A DNA stretch of 64,000 nucleotides from Streptomyces phaeoluteigriseus (GCF_001896135.2 NZ_MPOH02000002.1:120818-184817), one strand, 5' to 3'. Positions 27,877 to 37,356 are shown, numbered from the stretch's first letter. Notes: generated from the sequence alone by a model not told the origin. Numbers and translations are program-made.

Positions 27877-28254
27877 GGGGAGGTGTCTTGCGGGGAGTGG
27901 CACAGCGGGGGGCCCTGACCGTGATCCGGCCTGCTACGGGGTCCGTCTCGAGCCCTGACGCCGCGCCGTCCGGAAGTGAGGTGTGCCGGTGCCCCATGGT
28001 CTCGCAGGCAATCGGCAGTCGCTTCATCTTTCGGTTCGCTTCTGCTCTCTTCCGTCGTACGGGGCGGGGGCCCGCCGCGGATCCGGGGGGTGACGTGCCC
28101 TGCGGCCAGCGGGCCGACGTCGGTGGCGCCGGCCCCGGGCGGTCCGGGCCCGGCCTCTCGGGCGGGTCGCGGCAGATCAGCTGGGCGTGTCCGGCGGGGA
28201 GCGCGTCCTTGCCCCGATCAGGAATCGGTGCGTACCGGCGCTTCCCCCAAAAGA
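27877..28254. other. Intergenic region
   Basis: About 380 bp beyond the stop of the MMPL gene. No gene seen; several GC-rich imperfect stems around 28070-28150 could contribute to termination. Confidence 0.35.
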
Positions 28255-30437
28255 TTAGGTGCCGCTCCTGAAGGCCGCGCGTCGATCGCTTGCCGCGATG
28301 TGCCGGCCGCGACGTCGTCGGCCGGTGAGTACGGGCTTCCACCAGTTGGCTGGACCGAGGAGCGTCATGACCGCGGGGACGAGGATCCCGCGGACAAGGA
28401 GTGCGTCCAGGATCGCTGCGGAGGCGATGCCGGCGCCGATGAGTTTGAGGATGGACACGTGCGAGGTAGTCATGGCGGCGGTGGAGATGGCAAGGGCCAC
28501 CGCGGCGGAGGTCATCAGCCGTCCGGTGCGGGAGATGCCCTCGACGACCGCTGTCCGGTTGTCCAGGCCGCTGTCGAACTCTTCCCGGATCCTGCCGAGC
28601 AGGAAGACTTCGTAGTCGATGGACAGGCCGAACGCCACGGCCAGGGTGAACAGCAACATACTTGCGTCGAGGGAGCCGGTGACCGTGAAATCGCCCAGTG
28701 CACCTGCCCCATGTCCCTGCTGGAAGGTCCACACGATCAATCCGAGACTGGCACCCAGGCTGACGACGGCCACAGTGAGTGCCTTCAGGGGTGCCATCGC
28801 GCTGCGGGTGAACGCCGTGAGCGCGGCCAGCAGGGACGAACACATCGCCACCGCCACCCACGGCAGTGCGCCACGCACCGCTTCGTTGGTGTCGGTGATT
28901 TGCGCGGCCCGCCCACCTACCAGGACCGAGCCCGGCGCGGGAGTCTCCCGCAACGCGTCGACCAGGCGCGCGCCCTCGGCCGTGTCGGGTCCCACCGCAG
29001 CCGCCACAAGCACTACCGTCGGGAGCCGCTTGTGCTCCGCGTACCCGTACTCGCCCACTCGAGCGGTAGGCACGACGCGCACCGCACCCACATGAGGCAG
29101 CCGGGCCACGGCGGCCGTGTACTCCTCAAGGTTCGCGTCCGGCCGTTCCAGCACCACCACCTGGACTCGCTCCGGGGGCACCTCGAAGCGCTCGCGCACC
29201 TCCGCGGCTGCGGCGGCGGCCGAGGCCCCGGCCGGCAGTGTCCGCTCGTCGATCGCGCCGAACCGCAGACCTCCTGCCGGCCAGGCCATCACGACCAGCA
29301 CCGCCAGTGCCCCCAAGCCCGCCGCCGCAGGCCGGGCGGTGACACGGCGGGCGAGCTCCCGCCAGAACCGGCTGGCCCCCCCGATGGGAGCCCGGCGCAG
29401 CCTGCGCAGCGGGTCGGCGCGTCGACGCGGTCACCCAGCAGCGTCAACGCGGCGGGCAGCACCGTCAACGCGGCCAGCGCCGCCAGCAGCGTCACCGCCA
29501 CACCCGCAAGAGCCAGTGCGCGCAGCAGCGGAACGGGGACGGCGGCCACCGCCACCAGACATGAAGAGATCACCAGGGCGGAACAGAACACGCAGCGACC
29601 GGATGTAGCGAGGGCCACGTCCAGTGCTCGGGCGCGCGGCATCCCCTTCGCGTGCTCCTCGCGGTAGCGGGCCAGGACGAACAAGGTGAAGTCGATCGAC
29701 AGACCGAAGCCGATGGCGGCGGCCGCGTTGACCGCGAACGCTGACACATCAGTCACGTGGGTCAGCAGACCCAGCAACGGCGCACAGCAGACGACGGCGA
29801 GCACCGCGACCACGAGGGGCAGCGCGGCAGCAGCCCACGAACCGTAGGTCAGCAACAGGAGAAGCATGATGAGCGGCGCGGCCCAGAGTTCGGCCCGCAG
29901 CAGATCGGCCGCGCCCTGCCGGTCGATCTCGGCCGTCGCCCATGAGACCCCGCTCGCGTGCACCCGCATCCCCGGCGCCGCCGCCCGCGCCTTGGGCACC
30001 AGACGCAATGCCGCTTCCTTGCGGTCCGCGTCGCTACCCGACAGCGAGACCGTCACCAGTCCGGTCCGCCCATCACGCGAAACCAGCCACGGATCTCCCA
30101 TGGCAGCCGACCGCACCGTACGCACACCCGGCTCGTCCGCCAGTACACGGGCGACAACACCGGCACCCGCTGCAACCGCCGGCCGAGCGCCCCCGTCGCG
30201 CACCGTCAGGGCGAGCACCAGATCCGGGGTTCCGACACCCAGCAGCTCAGCCTGAGACTGAGCCCTGGCTGACTCGGTGCCTGTGGCGATCGTCCCCCCA
30301 GCGCCGCAGGCTCGGGATACCGCCGGGAGGCTCAGGATCGCTGCGACCAGCGCAACCGTCGCGCACACCACCACCCCCCAGGCCCGGGACGCCGACCACG
30401 CCCCCCTCCCTGTCCCATCTCCGCTGCGTACTGGCAT
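28255..30437 (-). CDS. MMPL-family RND lipid/metabolite exporter (frameshifted)
   Basis: An MMPL/RND transporter of about 727 residues, with two halves each consisting of an extracytoplasmic domain and a membrane bundle. The first half contains FGLSIDFTLFVLARYREEHA, the second FGLSIDYEVFLLGRIREEFD; these paired D(F/Y) motifs are diagnostic. The frame breaks at about 29417 (GACGCGCC-GACCCGCTG needs one more base), after which LRRLRRAPIGGASRFWRELA continues in the adjacent frame. Start ATG 30437; an in-frame ATG at 30464 is possible. MMPL proteins export lipids and lipid-linked natural products. It lies 114 bp downstream of the putative hydroxylase on the same strand, suggesting that it exports the product of that locus. 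Confidence 0.8.
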
Positions 30438-30551
30438 ACCGGCACCAACGATCCAGGCGCACAACAGTGATGTTGCTCCTGGCCGGAAGTCTGCCGAGCA
30501 ACCGAACCGAGCCGGCTTCCCCTGCCCGCTCCGGGCGCGTCAAGGACGGGT

Positions 30552-31478
30552 TCAGTGGTGAAGGGTGAGGTTTTCGCCCCGGGCGTCGGGCAGTTGGGCC
30601 GGCCTGGCAGCGGGCGCGGCGTCCAGAGCGGTGCGCCGCCGCCGGCACAGGCGGTCCAGAACCTGCACCCCCGGTTCCGCGCCGCGAAGCAGGGAGGGGC
30701 CGGAGCCGACGAAGCGCGAGCAGACGCCCACATGGGCGTGGTGCACATCCGTCAGGACCTCGACCAGGCGCCTGTGGGCGGGGCGCAGGCTGGAGGGCTT
30801 CGCCGGTGCGGCCAGACCCCACTCGCGCAGGCTCTGCACCAGGACGCGGTGATCGGCCGACCACAGGCCGGAGAATCCTCGGGGAGCCTGCGGTGGGGCC
30901 ATCGAGGGCCGGACGGTGTCGTGGTAGTCCTGTGCGTCGAAGGACGCGGTGATGCGCAGGGCGGCCGCGCTGGCGCGCAGGAAGTGGGCGGCGCTTTCCA
31001 GGCCGAGGGCGGAACCAGCGGGCGAGGGAGCGCGAAGTGCGTGCCGCAGGGCGACGACGGTCGCCTGGGTGAGGGCGAAGAACAGCCGGTGTCCATGAAT
31101 CCAGCGTTGGCGCACCGTGGCCTGCGTCCGGGGCTCGCGATCGTCCCTTGGCGAGTCCAGGCCGGCCGCGTGTGCTGCGAGATCGAGGTCGGGTTCCGTT
31201 GCGGAGCCGTCCGGGCGCCGGGAGAAGGCCCTCACCGTGGCGAGGGTGTCGTCGAGGGCGTCGATCAACAGGGGCGCGGGGGCGCAGGCGCACCGTGCGA
31301 CCGCGAAGTACTCGTCGAAGGCGGCCTCGCGGGGGTCGCTTTCGGGGATCCGGCGATGGCCGGGGGAAGTGCGGTGACGGCCTGGTCGGTTGGCGGCCTC
31401 GCGCAGGGTCCCCAGGCCGTGGGGCAGATGCTGGGGCGGGGCGAGCCACAGCAGGGATTCGCTTGTCATCTGGGCCAT
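30552..31478 (-). CDS. Putative heme-dependent aromatic hydroxylase (TyrH/LmbB2-like, tentative)
   Basis: A 308-residue, mostly helical cytoplasmic protein without signal or cofactor-binding Rossmann motif. Its conserved-looking core is RQRWIHGHRLFFALTQATVV (two His), then ITASFDAQDYHDTVRPSMAP and GFSGLWSADHRVLVQSLREW. Length, the His-rich helical pattern and the genomic pairing with an aromatic-type PLP decarboxylase remind me of the heme-dependent tyrosine hydroxylase / PrnB / IDO-like superfamily. This is a pattern-based guess, not an alignment. The ATG at 31478 is only 32 bp from the divergent decarboxylase start. Alternatives: another alpha-helical oxygenase or an uncharacterised biosynthetic protein. 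Confidence 0.45.
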   Translation of the reverse strand: MAQMTSESLLWLAPPQHLPHGLGTLREAANRPGRHRTSPGHRRIPESDPREAAFDEYFAVARCACAPAPLLIDALDDTLATVRAFSRRPDGSATEPDLDLAAHAAGLDSPRDDREPRTQATVRQRWIHGHRLFFALTQATVVALRHALRAPSPAGSALGLESAAHFLRASAAALRITASFDAQDYHDTVRPSMAPPQAPRGFSGLWSADHRVLVQSLREWGLAAPAKPSSLRPAHRRLVEVLTDVHHAHVGVCSRFVGSGPSLLRGAEPGVQVLDRLCRRRRTALDAAPAARPAQLPDARGENLTLHH

Positions 31479-31510
31479 TTCGCTCGTTTTTATGCGGTAC
31501 GTTACCCGGC
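31479..31510. promoter_or_regulatory. Very short divergent promoter gap
   Basis: Only 32 bp separate the start codons of the putative hydroxylase and the decarboxylase. The gap contains an AT-rich TTTTTAT tract and the dyad GGTA-CGT-TACC (31496-31506). Neither gene has a strong ribosome binding site, so leaderless or near-leaderless transcripts are plausible. The dyad could be a shared operator. Confidence 0.4.
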
Positions 31511-32998
31511 ATGTCAGTGACTCCTGGTGATGATTCGTTTCGCAGCGCAATCGGCGAGGTCGCCGCGATCCTCGAGGACTACTGGGAGGACCTGCGAGAG
31601 GAACGCCTGCCGGTGACGCCGGACCTCCACCCCGGGGACGTACGCGCGATGCTGCCCGACCGCGTACCGGTGCACGGCGAGCCGATCCGGGACGTCCTGG
31701 CCGATGTACGGCGTGTGGTGATGCCCGGGCTCGTGCACTGGCAGCACCCTTCGTTCCTCGGCTACTACCCGACCCAGACCAGCCCCGCGTCGGTGGTGGG
31801 CGAGCTGTTGGCCTCCGGCCTGGCGGTCCAGCACATGATGTGGTCGACGGGCCCGGCCGCCACCGAACTCGAAGAGGCGGTCCTGGACCATCTCGCGGGT
31901 GCACTGGGCCTGCCGGAGCGGTTCCTCAGTACCGGTGACGGCGGCGGGGTTTTGCAGGATTCCGCGTCCTCGGCCGTCCTGGTGGCCGCAGTCGCCGCCC
32001 TGTACCGGGCCTCAGGCGGGCGCTGGCGCGAGCACGGCACCGAGGGGCGCTACCGGCTGTACTGCACCGACCAGGCGAACTCCTGCGTCCCCAAGGCCTC
32101 GCGCATCGCCGGCCTGGGGGAACCGACCCTGATCCCCACCAGGGCGGGCACCTGCGAGATGGACCCCCACGCCCTGAGCGAGCAACTGGCAGCCGATCGC
32201 GCCGCGGGCGTCGTTCCCGCGATCGTGGTCGCCTCGGTCGGCACCACGGGCACCTGCGCCATCGACCCGGTCGCCGACGTCGCCGCCGTATGCCGGGAGT
32301 TCGGGGCCTGGCTGCACGTGGACGCCGCCTACGCCGGGTCGGCCGCGGTCTGCCCGGAGAACCGCTGGATCAACGAGGGTGTCGAGCACGCCGACTCCTA
32401 CGCCGTGAACTGCCACAAGTGGCTGCTCACAGGACCGCCCTGCGACGCCATGTGGGTGGCCGACCGCCACAGCCTCACCGCCGCCATGGACATCCGTCCC
32501 GACTTCCTGCGCAACCAGGCCAGCGACTCGGGTGACGTCACCGACTTCCGGGACTGGCAGGTGCCTCTCATGCACCCCTTCCGTGCCCTGAAGCTGTGGT
32601 TCGTCCTGCGCACCCACGGCGTCGAGGGCCTGCGCGCGCACATCCGCGAACAGCTCTCCCACGCCGCGCTGTTGGCCGGCCTGGTCCGGGACACCCCCGG
32701 CTTCGAACTGATCTCGCACTCACTCGGACTGGTGTGTTTCCGCCTCGTCGGCGACAACGCCCGCACCGAGCGACTGCGTACCGAACTCGACGCCACCCAC
32801 CGGATCCTGGTGACCCCCACCACCGTGGACGGCCGGTACATCCTGCGCGCGGCCCTGGGCTCACGCCTGGCGTCCCAGACATCCGTACGCAATGCCTGGG
32901 CGCTGGTACGCGAGACCGCCGCCTCGATCCCCGACGACCGGCCCGCGTCATCCGAAACGACGCCGACGACCCTGACGACCCCGGTGGGCGCCCGGTGA
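31511..32998 (+). CDS. PLP-dependent group II decarboxylase (aromatic amino acid type)
   Basis: A 495-residue group II PLP decarboxylase. HPSFLGYYPTQTSPASVVGE is the AADC-type substrate-loop region. HVDAAYAGSAAVCPENRW carries the Asp that contacts the PLP ring nitrogen, and AVNCHKWLLTGPPCDAMWVA carries the Schiff-base Lys. The closest plant and animal relatives decarboxylate Tyr, DOPA, Trp or 5-hydroxy-Trp to the amine. Start ATG 31511 (MSVTPGDDSF); upstream in-frame codons overlap the divergent gene. It precedes the acyltransferase by 179 bp on the same strand. Substrate unproven; context suggests an aromatic amino acid. Confidence 0.85.
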   Translation: MSVTPGDDSFRSAIGEVAAILEDYWEDLREERLPVTPDLHPGDVRAMLPDRVPVHGEPIRDVLADVRRVVMPGLVHWQHPSFLGYYPTQTSPASVVGELLASGLAVQHMMWSTGPAATELEEAVLDHLAGALGLPERFLSTGDGGGVLQDSASSAVLVAAVAALYRASGGRWREHGTEGRYRLYCTDQANSCVPKASRIAGLGEPTLIPTRAGTCEMDPHALSEQLAADRAAGVVPAIVVASVGTTGTCAIDPVADVAAVCREFGAWLHVDAAYAGSAAVCPENRWINEGVEHADSYAVNCHKWLLTGPPCDAMWVADRHSLTAAMDIRPDFLRNQASDSGDVTDFRDWQVPLMHPFRALKLWFVLRTHGVEGLRAHIREQLSHAALLAGLVRDTPGFELISHSLGLVCFRLVGDNARTERLRTELDATHRILVTPTTVDGRYILRAALGSRLASQTSVRNAWALVRETAASIPDDRPASSETTPTTLTTPVGAR

Positions 32999-33177
32999 CC
33001 AGGAAGTACGTCCGTACGGCACCACGCCCCTGGCAGGCCACGGACCCTGGACGTCGGCAAGTTGAAGCCGGCCGCATCGGCCCCCCGTCGATGCCGCATC
33101 CCAGGACATGACGCGTCTGGGCACGTAGCCCATGACCCACATCCTCACCACGCGAACGACCCTCAGCGGAGAACACC

Positions 33178-34404
33178 GTGCACGACCATGACGACGCGAC
33201 CACGGCGGGCGAACGCTGGTTCGACTACGCGGCAGCGCACCCGCACTCGAGCATGGAGATCGGCGGAGTTGCCGTAGTCGCCGGCCCCGCCCCTTCGACC
33301 GTCGAACTGCACGCGTTGATCGACTTGATCCGGGCGGCCCACCCGCCGTTGCGCGACCGGGCCCGCCCCCGGGGCGCGAACGCGGGGGGCTCGGCCGAGC
33401 CCGCCGATCACCTCGAGGAGATCACGCTGCCCGCGCACAGCGGTGAAGTCGCGCTGCACGCGGCGATCGAGCGTGTCTGCGCCCAGCCGCTCACGGACGT
33501 CACCTGGGGCATGACCCTGCTCCACGGCCACCGCGACAACGAGTTCGCCCTGCTCCTTCGCGCCCACCACGGCCTCCTGGACGGCATGTCCCTGATCGGG
33601 ATCACGCTCGCCGCGCTGCGGGAACCCGGCCTCCCGCCTCGCCGCACACCCCCCAAGCCCTCACCCTCCTGGACGACCGGACGCGTGCGCGCCCTGGTAC
33701 GAGCAGTCGCCGGCCTCGCGCTGCCCGCGCACGCCATCAGCCTCGGCCCCGCCCGGGTCCAGGCCCCGACCGGCCCACCCAGGCGCCTGTGGGTTCACAC
33801 CCCACTGCCTCGTATGAAGGCCATCGCGCGGGCGGCCGGCACCAGCCTCAACGACGTCTACCTGGCCGCCCTCGCCGGCGCCCTGCGCCCCGGGCTGTCC
33901 GACCGTGCCACAGGCACCGTGCGGGCGATGGTCCCCCTCAACACCCGGCGCGGCCACACGAGCGCCGCGTTGGGCAACTTCCACCGCGGCGTCCCCGTCG
34001 CCCTGCCCTGCCACCTGCCCACGGCCGCCGAGCGCCTGGCCGCCACCCACCTCGCCACGGCGAACATCCGGACCGGCCGCCGCGATCCCGACGCGGACGT
34101 CCTGTTCGAGACCCTGCCCACGCGCTGGCACGGCAGGACCCTGGCGCGGGCCCTGCACCCGCGGCGCACCACTATGGTGGCCACCCATGTCCCCGGTCCC
34201 GCACGTCCCCTCGAACTCGACGGCCACAGCATCAGCGCCTTGCTGCCGATGATGTTCCTGCCCGCAGGTCACCACCTGTCGGTCTGCCTGGGTGAATACG
34301 CCGGAACCGCACACCTGGCCCTCGTCGCCGACCCCAGCCTGCCCGAATTCGACGAACTGCCCACCCGGTGGCTCGCCGAACTCGGCGCACTGGAAGCCAC
34401 CTGA
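33178..34404 (+). CDS. WS/DGAT-like acyltransferase (HHxxxDG)
   Basis: A 408-residue protein of the condensation/acyltransferase superfamily. The catalytic motif HHGLLDG lies in LLRAHHGLLDGMSLIGITLA, and the second half has TSLNDVYLAALAGAL plus the WS/DGAT-type block VRAMVPLNTRRGHT. Members transfer acyl groups from acyl-CoA to alcohols or amines. Wax-ester synthase/DGAT proteins are usually about 460 residues, so this is a short variant with an abbreviated N-terminus. The GTG at 33178 follows CGGAG. Placed after an aromatic-type decarboxylase, it could acylate the resulting amine or phenol; that is inference. Confidence 0.75.
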   Translation: MHDHDDATTAGERWFDYAAAHPHSSMEIGGVAVVAGPAPSTVELHALIDLIRAAHPPLRDRARPRGANAGGSAEPADHLEEITLPAHSGEVALHAAIERVCAQPLTDVTWGMTLLHGHRDNEFALLLRAHHGLLDGMSLIGITLAALREPGLPPRRTPPKPSPSWTTGRVRALVRAVAGLALPAHAISLGPARVQAPTGPPRRLWVHTPLPRMKAIARAAGTSLNDVYLAALAGALRPGLSDRATGTVRAMVPLNTRRGHTSAALGNFHRGVPVALPCHLPTAAERLAATHLATANIRTGRRDPDADVLFETLPTRWHGRTLARALHPRRTTMVATHVPGPARPLELDGHSISALLPMMFLPAGHHLSVCLGEYAGTAHLALVADPSLPEFDELPTRWLAELGALEAT

Positions 34405-34784
34405 CGGTCACCCGCTCAACGCCATCGACTCGTTCTTGTGGGCCGAGGACACGACGAAGCGCCTGTCCTTCGAGCCCGGACTCCCCGACAGCCGATGGGC
34501 CGGGGCCAAGCCGCGCAATGACGGCTCGATGATCTGGCCTCCGGGGGCCAGGCCGGGTCATGCCCGCACCCCACGGCCTCACGCCGTCCCACTACCGCGC
34601 GCCACCACGGGCCGCCACTGGGGCCTGTTCCCTCCGCACCCGCCGGCATCGGGGGAGAGGTGGCGGGCTCTGTCCCACGAACGCCAGCCCTCCTGGTCCT
34701 GTCGTTGGCATAAGCCCGACCATGAGGTGCGGCGACTCTCGACCGACCTGCCCCGCGACGCCGGGAGGATCCAACCGTGAGGGC
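34405..34784. other. Intergenic region
   Basis: About 380 bp between the convergent acyltransferase and FAD monooxygenase genes. No gene or clear terminator recognised. Confidence 0.4.
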
Positions 34785-36230
34785 CTAGCCCAGATACCGG
34801 GCCCGCGCCTCCTCGATCCCCGCCGCGTCCGCACCCTCCGCCGCCCAGGCCACGTATCCGTCGGGCCGTACCAGGACGGTCGTCCGGCGGTCGCCCGCCC
34901 AGCGCTCCACGGTCAGCCACCCCTCACGGACACCGGGGCCTTCGTACGTCCCGGGTGTGATCAGCACGAACCGGCCGCCGCGCAGCGCCTCGTAGAGCCG
35001 GCCGTCCTTCAGGGCGACGTCGGGGACGCGGGTGCCGGTGAGACGGTGGGCGCCGCGGGGGGCGGAGTAGGCGTAGCCGATCCCGGTGATCTCACCCAGG
35101 GCCTTGCGCTGGACGGACGGGGCCATGTCGACGATCGCGGAGACCAGTGCGCGGGCGGCACGCAGTAGCGGATTGTGCGCGCGGGCCAGCCGAACCAGTC
35201 CGCCACTGCTGCGCAGCACCGCCTTGCCGACCGGGTGGCGCTCGGCCTCGTAGCTGTCGAGGAGCCCTTGGGGCGCCCGGCCCTGGACGGCCGCGGCGAG
35301 CTTCCAGCTCAGGTTGGCGGCGTCCTGGAGGCCGGTGTTCATGCCCTGACCGCCGGCCGGGGAGTGGATGTGCGCGGCGTCCCCCGCGAGGAAGACCCGC
35401 CCGACCCGGTAGTGCGGTGCCTGGCGCTCGTCGCTGTGGAAACGGGAGAGCCAGCGGGCGTCGTGCATGCCGTAGTCGGTGCCCAGGGCACGGCGGGTGA
35501 TCTCCTTGACCTCGTCGAGGCGGAGCGGGGCGTCGTCGGAGACCTCGTTGCGGCGGTTCCAGCCCATGACCCGGTACCAGCCGTCGCCGAAAGAGGCGAT
35601 CATCGCGAAGGCGTCGCCGCGGCCGTTGACGGTGAGGACGCTCTCGGGCTTCTCGGCCATCCGGACATCGGCCAGGATCAGCGACTTGATGACGGAGACA
35701 CCGGGGAAGTCCAGGCCGATTGCCTCCCGCACGGCGCTCCGGTGACCGTCGGCGCCGACGACATAGGCCGCCCGTCGGGTGACGACCGCCCCGTCCGCGC
35801 CCCGCACGTCGAGGTCGACCCCCTCGTCGTCCTGCCGCAGCCCGACGACCTCGCTGTCGTACGCGAACTCGACCCCGGCCTCCCGGGCCCGCCGCTCCAG
35901 GAGCCGCTCGACCTCGTACTGCGGGGTGATGAGCAGGAACGGGAAACGCGAGGGCAGCATGCTCAGATCGAGGGAGAGGCGGCGGAAGAGCCGCAGGCCG
36001 GTGATGGTGTCGCCGGTGGTGAGGAGTTCGTCGGCGAGGCCGCGGGCGTCGAGCTGCTCCAGGGTGCGGGCGTGCACCCCGAACGCGCGGGAGAGGTTGC
36101 TGCTCTTGCGCGGCCGCTTCTCGAGGAGGGTCACGGTGACGCCGGCTGCGGCGAGGTCACCGGCGAGGAGGAGGCCGGTGGGGCCGGAACCGACGACGAT
36201 CACGGGGCGGTGGGTGGCGGTGCCGTTCAT
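34785..36230 (-). CDS. FAD-dependent aromatic-ring monooxygenase
   Basis: A 481-residue class A flavoprotein hydroxylase. The dinucleotide-binding motif is VVGSGPTGLLLAGDL (GxGxxG at about 13-18). The DG motif is VVGADGHRSAVREA, and the second FAD motif is VGRVFLAGDAAHIHSPAGGQ. A C-terminal thioredoxin-like domain (TGTRVPDVALKDGRLYEALR onward) matches the PgaE/RdmE-type polyketide hydroxylase group. Substrate is unknown; related enzymes hydroxylate polyketides, phenols or rifamycin-like drugs. It diverges from a TetR gene across a gap filled with palindromic sites, so it is probably induced by a small molecule. Confidence 0.88.
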   Translation of the reverse strand: MNGTATHRPVIVVGSGPTGLLLAGDLAAAGVTVTLLEKRPRKSSNLSRAFGVHARTLEQLDARGLADELLTTGDTITGLRLFRRLSLDLSMLPSRFPFLLITPQYEVERLLERRAREAGVEFAYDSEVVGLRQDDEGVDLDVRGADGAVVTRRAAYVVGADGHRSAVREAIGLDFPGVSVIKSLILADVRMAEKPESVLTVNGRGDAFAMIASFGDGWYRVMGWNRRNEVSDDAPLRLDEVKEITRRALGTDYGMHDARWLSRFHSDERQAPHYRVGRVFLAGDAAHIHSPAGGQGMNTGLQDAANLSWKLAAAVQGRAPQGLLDSYEAERHPVGKAVLRSSGGLVRLARAHNPLLRAARALVSAIVDMAPSVQRKALGEITGIGYAYSAPRGAHRLTGTRVPDVALKDGRLYEALRGGRFVLITPGTYEGPGVREGWLTVERWAGDRRTTVLVRPDGYVAWAAEGADAAGIEEARARYLG

Positions 36231-36245
36231 GGTGGCCTCCTGATG

Positions 36246-36386
36246 CCAACGTCTTCTTGCCGTCGTCTACCTGCCAACAAATGTTGGCCAACGCTCGTTG
36301 ACGACGATAGCGAGGCGCCAAGGTGAATGTCAACATGCGTTGGCAAACGTTTGTTGACCCACGGACGTTGGCCTACGCTTGTTGGC
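36246..36386. promoter_or_regulatory. Divergent promoter with clustered TetR-type operators
   Basis: The 156-bp gap between the FAD monooxygenase and TetR genes contains repeated GTTGGC/GCCAAC half-sites. The best dyads are CCAACA-AA-TGTTGG (36274-36287) and CAAACGTTTG (36344-36353). Further half-sites occur at GCCAAC (36245), CGTTGGC (36339) and ACGTTGGCC (36365). The pattern fits cooperative TetR binding controlling both genes. Confidence 0.6.
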
Positions 36387-36998
36387 GTGAACGCCAGTGA
36401 CAGCACCAGTGACAGCACCTCCCCGGTTCCCGGATCCGCCGCCCCCCGCCGCTCCGACGCCACCCGCGGCGCGATCCTCGCGGCGGCCCGCGAGCGCTTC
36501 GCGACCGACGGCTACGAGCGAGCAACCATCCGCGCCATCGCCAAGGACGCGAACATCGATCCGTCGATGGTGATGCGGTACTACCGCAACAAGGAGGGCC
36601 TCTTCGCGGCGGCCGTCGCCATCGACCTGCGGCTGCCGGACGTCAGCGGGGCGGACCGCCGGCAGGACGCGGGCCGGATCCTCGTCGAGCACTTCCTCGA
36701 CATGTGGGAGAACAACGAGGTCCTCACCGCCCTGCTGCGCGTCGGCGTGACCAACCAGGCCGGGGCGGAGCGCATGCAGGGCATCCTGCGGGACCAGCTG
36801 CTGCCGGTCGCCCAGCGGGTGTGCCCCGACCCCGAGCAGGTTCCGGCACGGGCGGCACTCATGGCGTCGCAGCTACTGGGGTTGGCGCTCACGCGGTATG
36901 TGCTGCGGATGCCGCCGGCGGTGGGGCTGGCGCGGGCGGAGATCGTGGCATGGCTGGCACCGACGATCCAGCGGTACCTGACCGCGCCGAGTCCCTGA
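36387..36998 (+). CDS. TetR-family transcriptional regulator
   Basis: A 203-residue repressor. The helix-turn-helix is TRGAILAAARERFATDGYER then ATIRAIAKDANIDPSMVMRY, followed by YRNKEGLFAAAV. The C-terminal ligand domain is all-helical with LLRVGVTNQAGAERMQGILR and LMASQLLGLALTRYVLRMPP, typical of the TetR_C family that accompanies drug-responsive regulators. I chose the GTG at 36387 because the upstream in-frame extension would be translated from the operator region. It likely represses itself and the divergent FAD monooxygenase. Confidence 0.88.
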   Translation: MNASDSTSDSTSPVPGSAAPRRSDATRGAILAAARERFATDGYERATIRAIAKDANIDPSMVMRYYRNKEGLFAAAVAIDLRLPDVSGADRRQDAGRILVEHFLDMWENNEVLTALLRVGVTNQAGAERMQGILRDQLLPVAQRVCPDPEQVPARAALMASQLLGLALTRYVLRMPPAVGLARAEIVAWLAPTIQRYLTAPSP

Positions 36999-37114
36999 GA
37001 CGTGCCGGGCACTCGTTTCCGCCGCGGCGACGGGACCGTAGGAGGCTGGAAGGCCGCCCAGAACCTGAGACCCGCCGGACGCCGAAATTTTCGGGCCCAG
37101 GAGGCCGGCCGAGC

Positions 37115-37210
37115 GCTGAGAACCCGCCGCGCTGAGAACCCGCCGCGCTGAGAACCCGCCGAGCCGAGAATCCGCCGCGCTGAGAACCCGCCGAGCCGAG
37201 AATCCGCCGG
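37115..37210. repeat. Six tandem 16-bp repeats
   Basis: Six contiguous 16-bp units of the type GC(T/C)GAGAA(C/T)CCGCCG(C/A/G): 37115, 37131, 37147, 37163, 37179 and 37195. Units 1 and 2 are identical; two variants then alternate. It lies between the TetR stop and the VanW gene. No spacers, so not CRISPR. The sequence starts in GC-rich DNA with a lone AAATTTT tract at 37085. Confidence 0.9.
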
Positions 37211-37277
37211 GCCCTTGAGACGCCCAGGCGGTCTCGTTGGATCATCGACCGGACCAAGGGAAGATGCCTGCGGTGTG

Positions 37278-37313
37278 GAGTCCCCGGGAACCGGTGCGGA
37301 GTCCCCGGGAACG
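37278..37313. repeat. Two direct copies of GGAGTCCCCGGGAAC
   Basis: The 15-mer occurs at 37278-37292 and 37299-37313, separated by 6 bp. It contains the palindrome TCCCCGGGA and lies just past the end of the VanW gene. It may form part of a terminator or be a further repeat expansion. Confidence 0.5.
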
Positions 37314-37356
37314 CTGGGAGGCGGCTGCCGGCTCAGGGCTGACGCTTGCTCGCTCC

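Noticed and set aside
37115..37210. CRISPR-like repeat array
   Set aside because: The units are contiguous 16-mers without spacers, and no cas genes are present.
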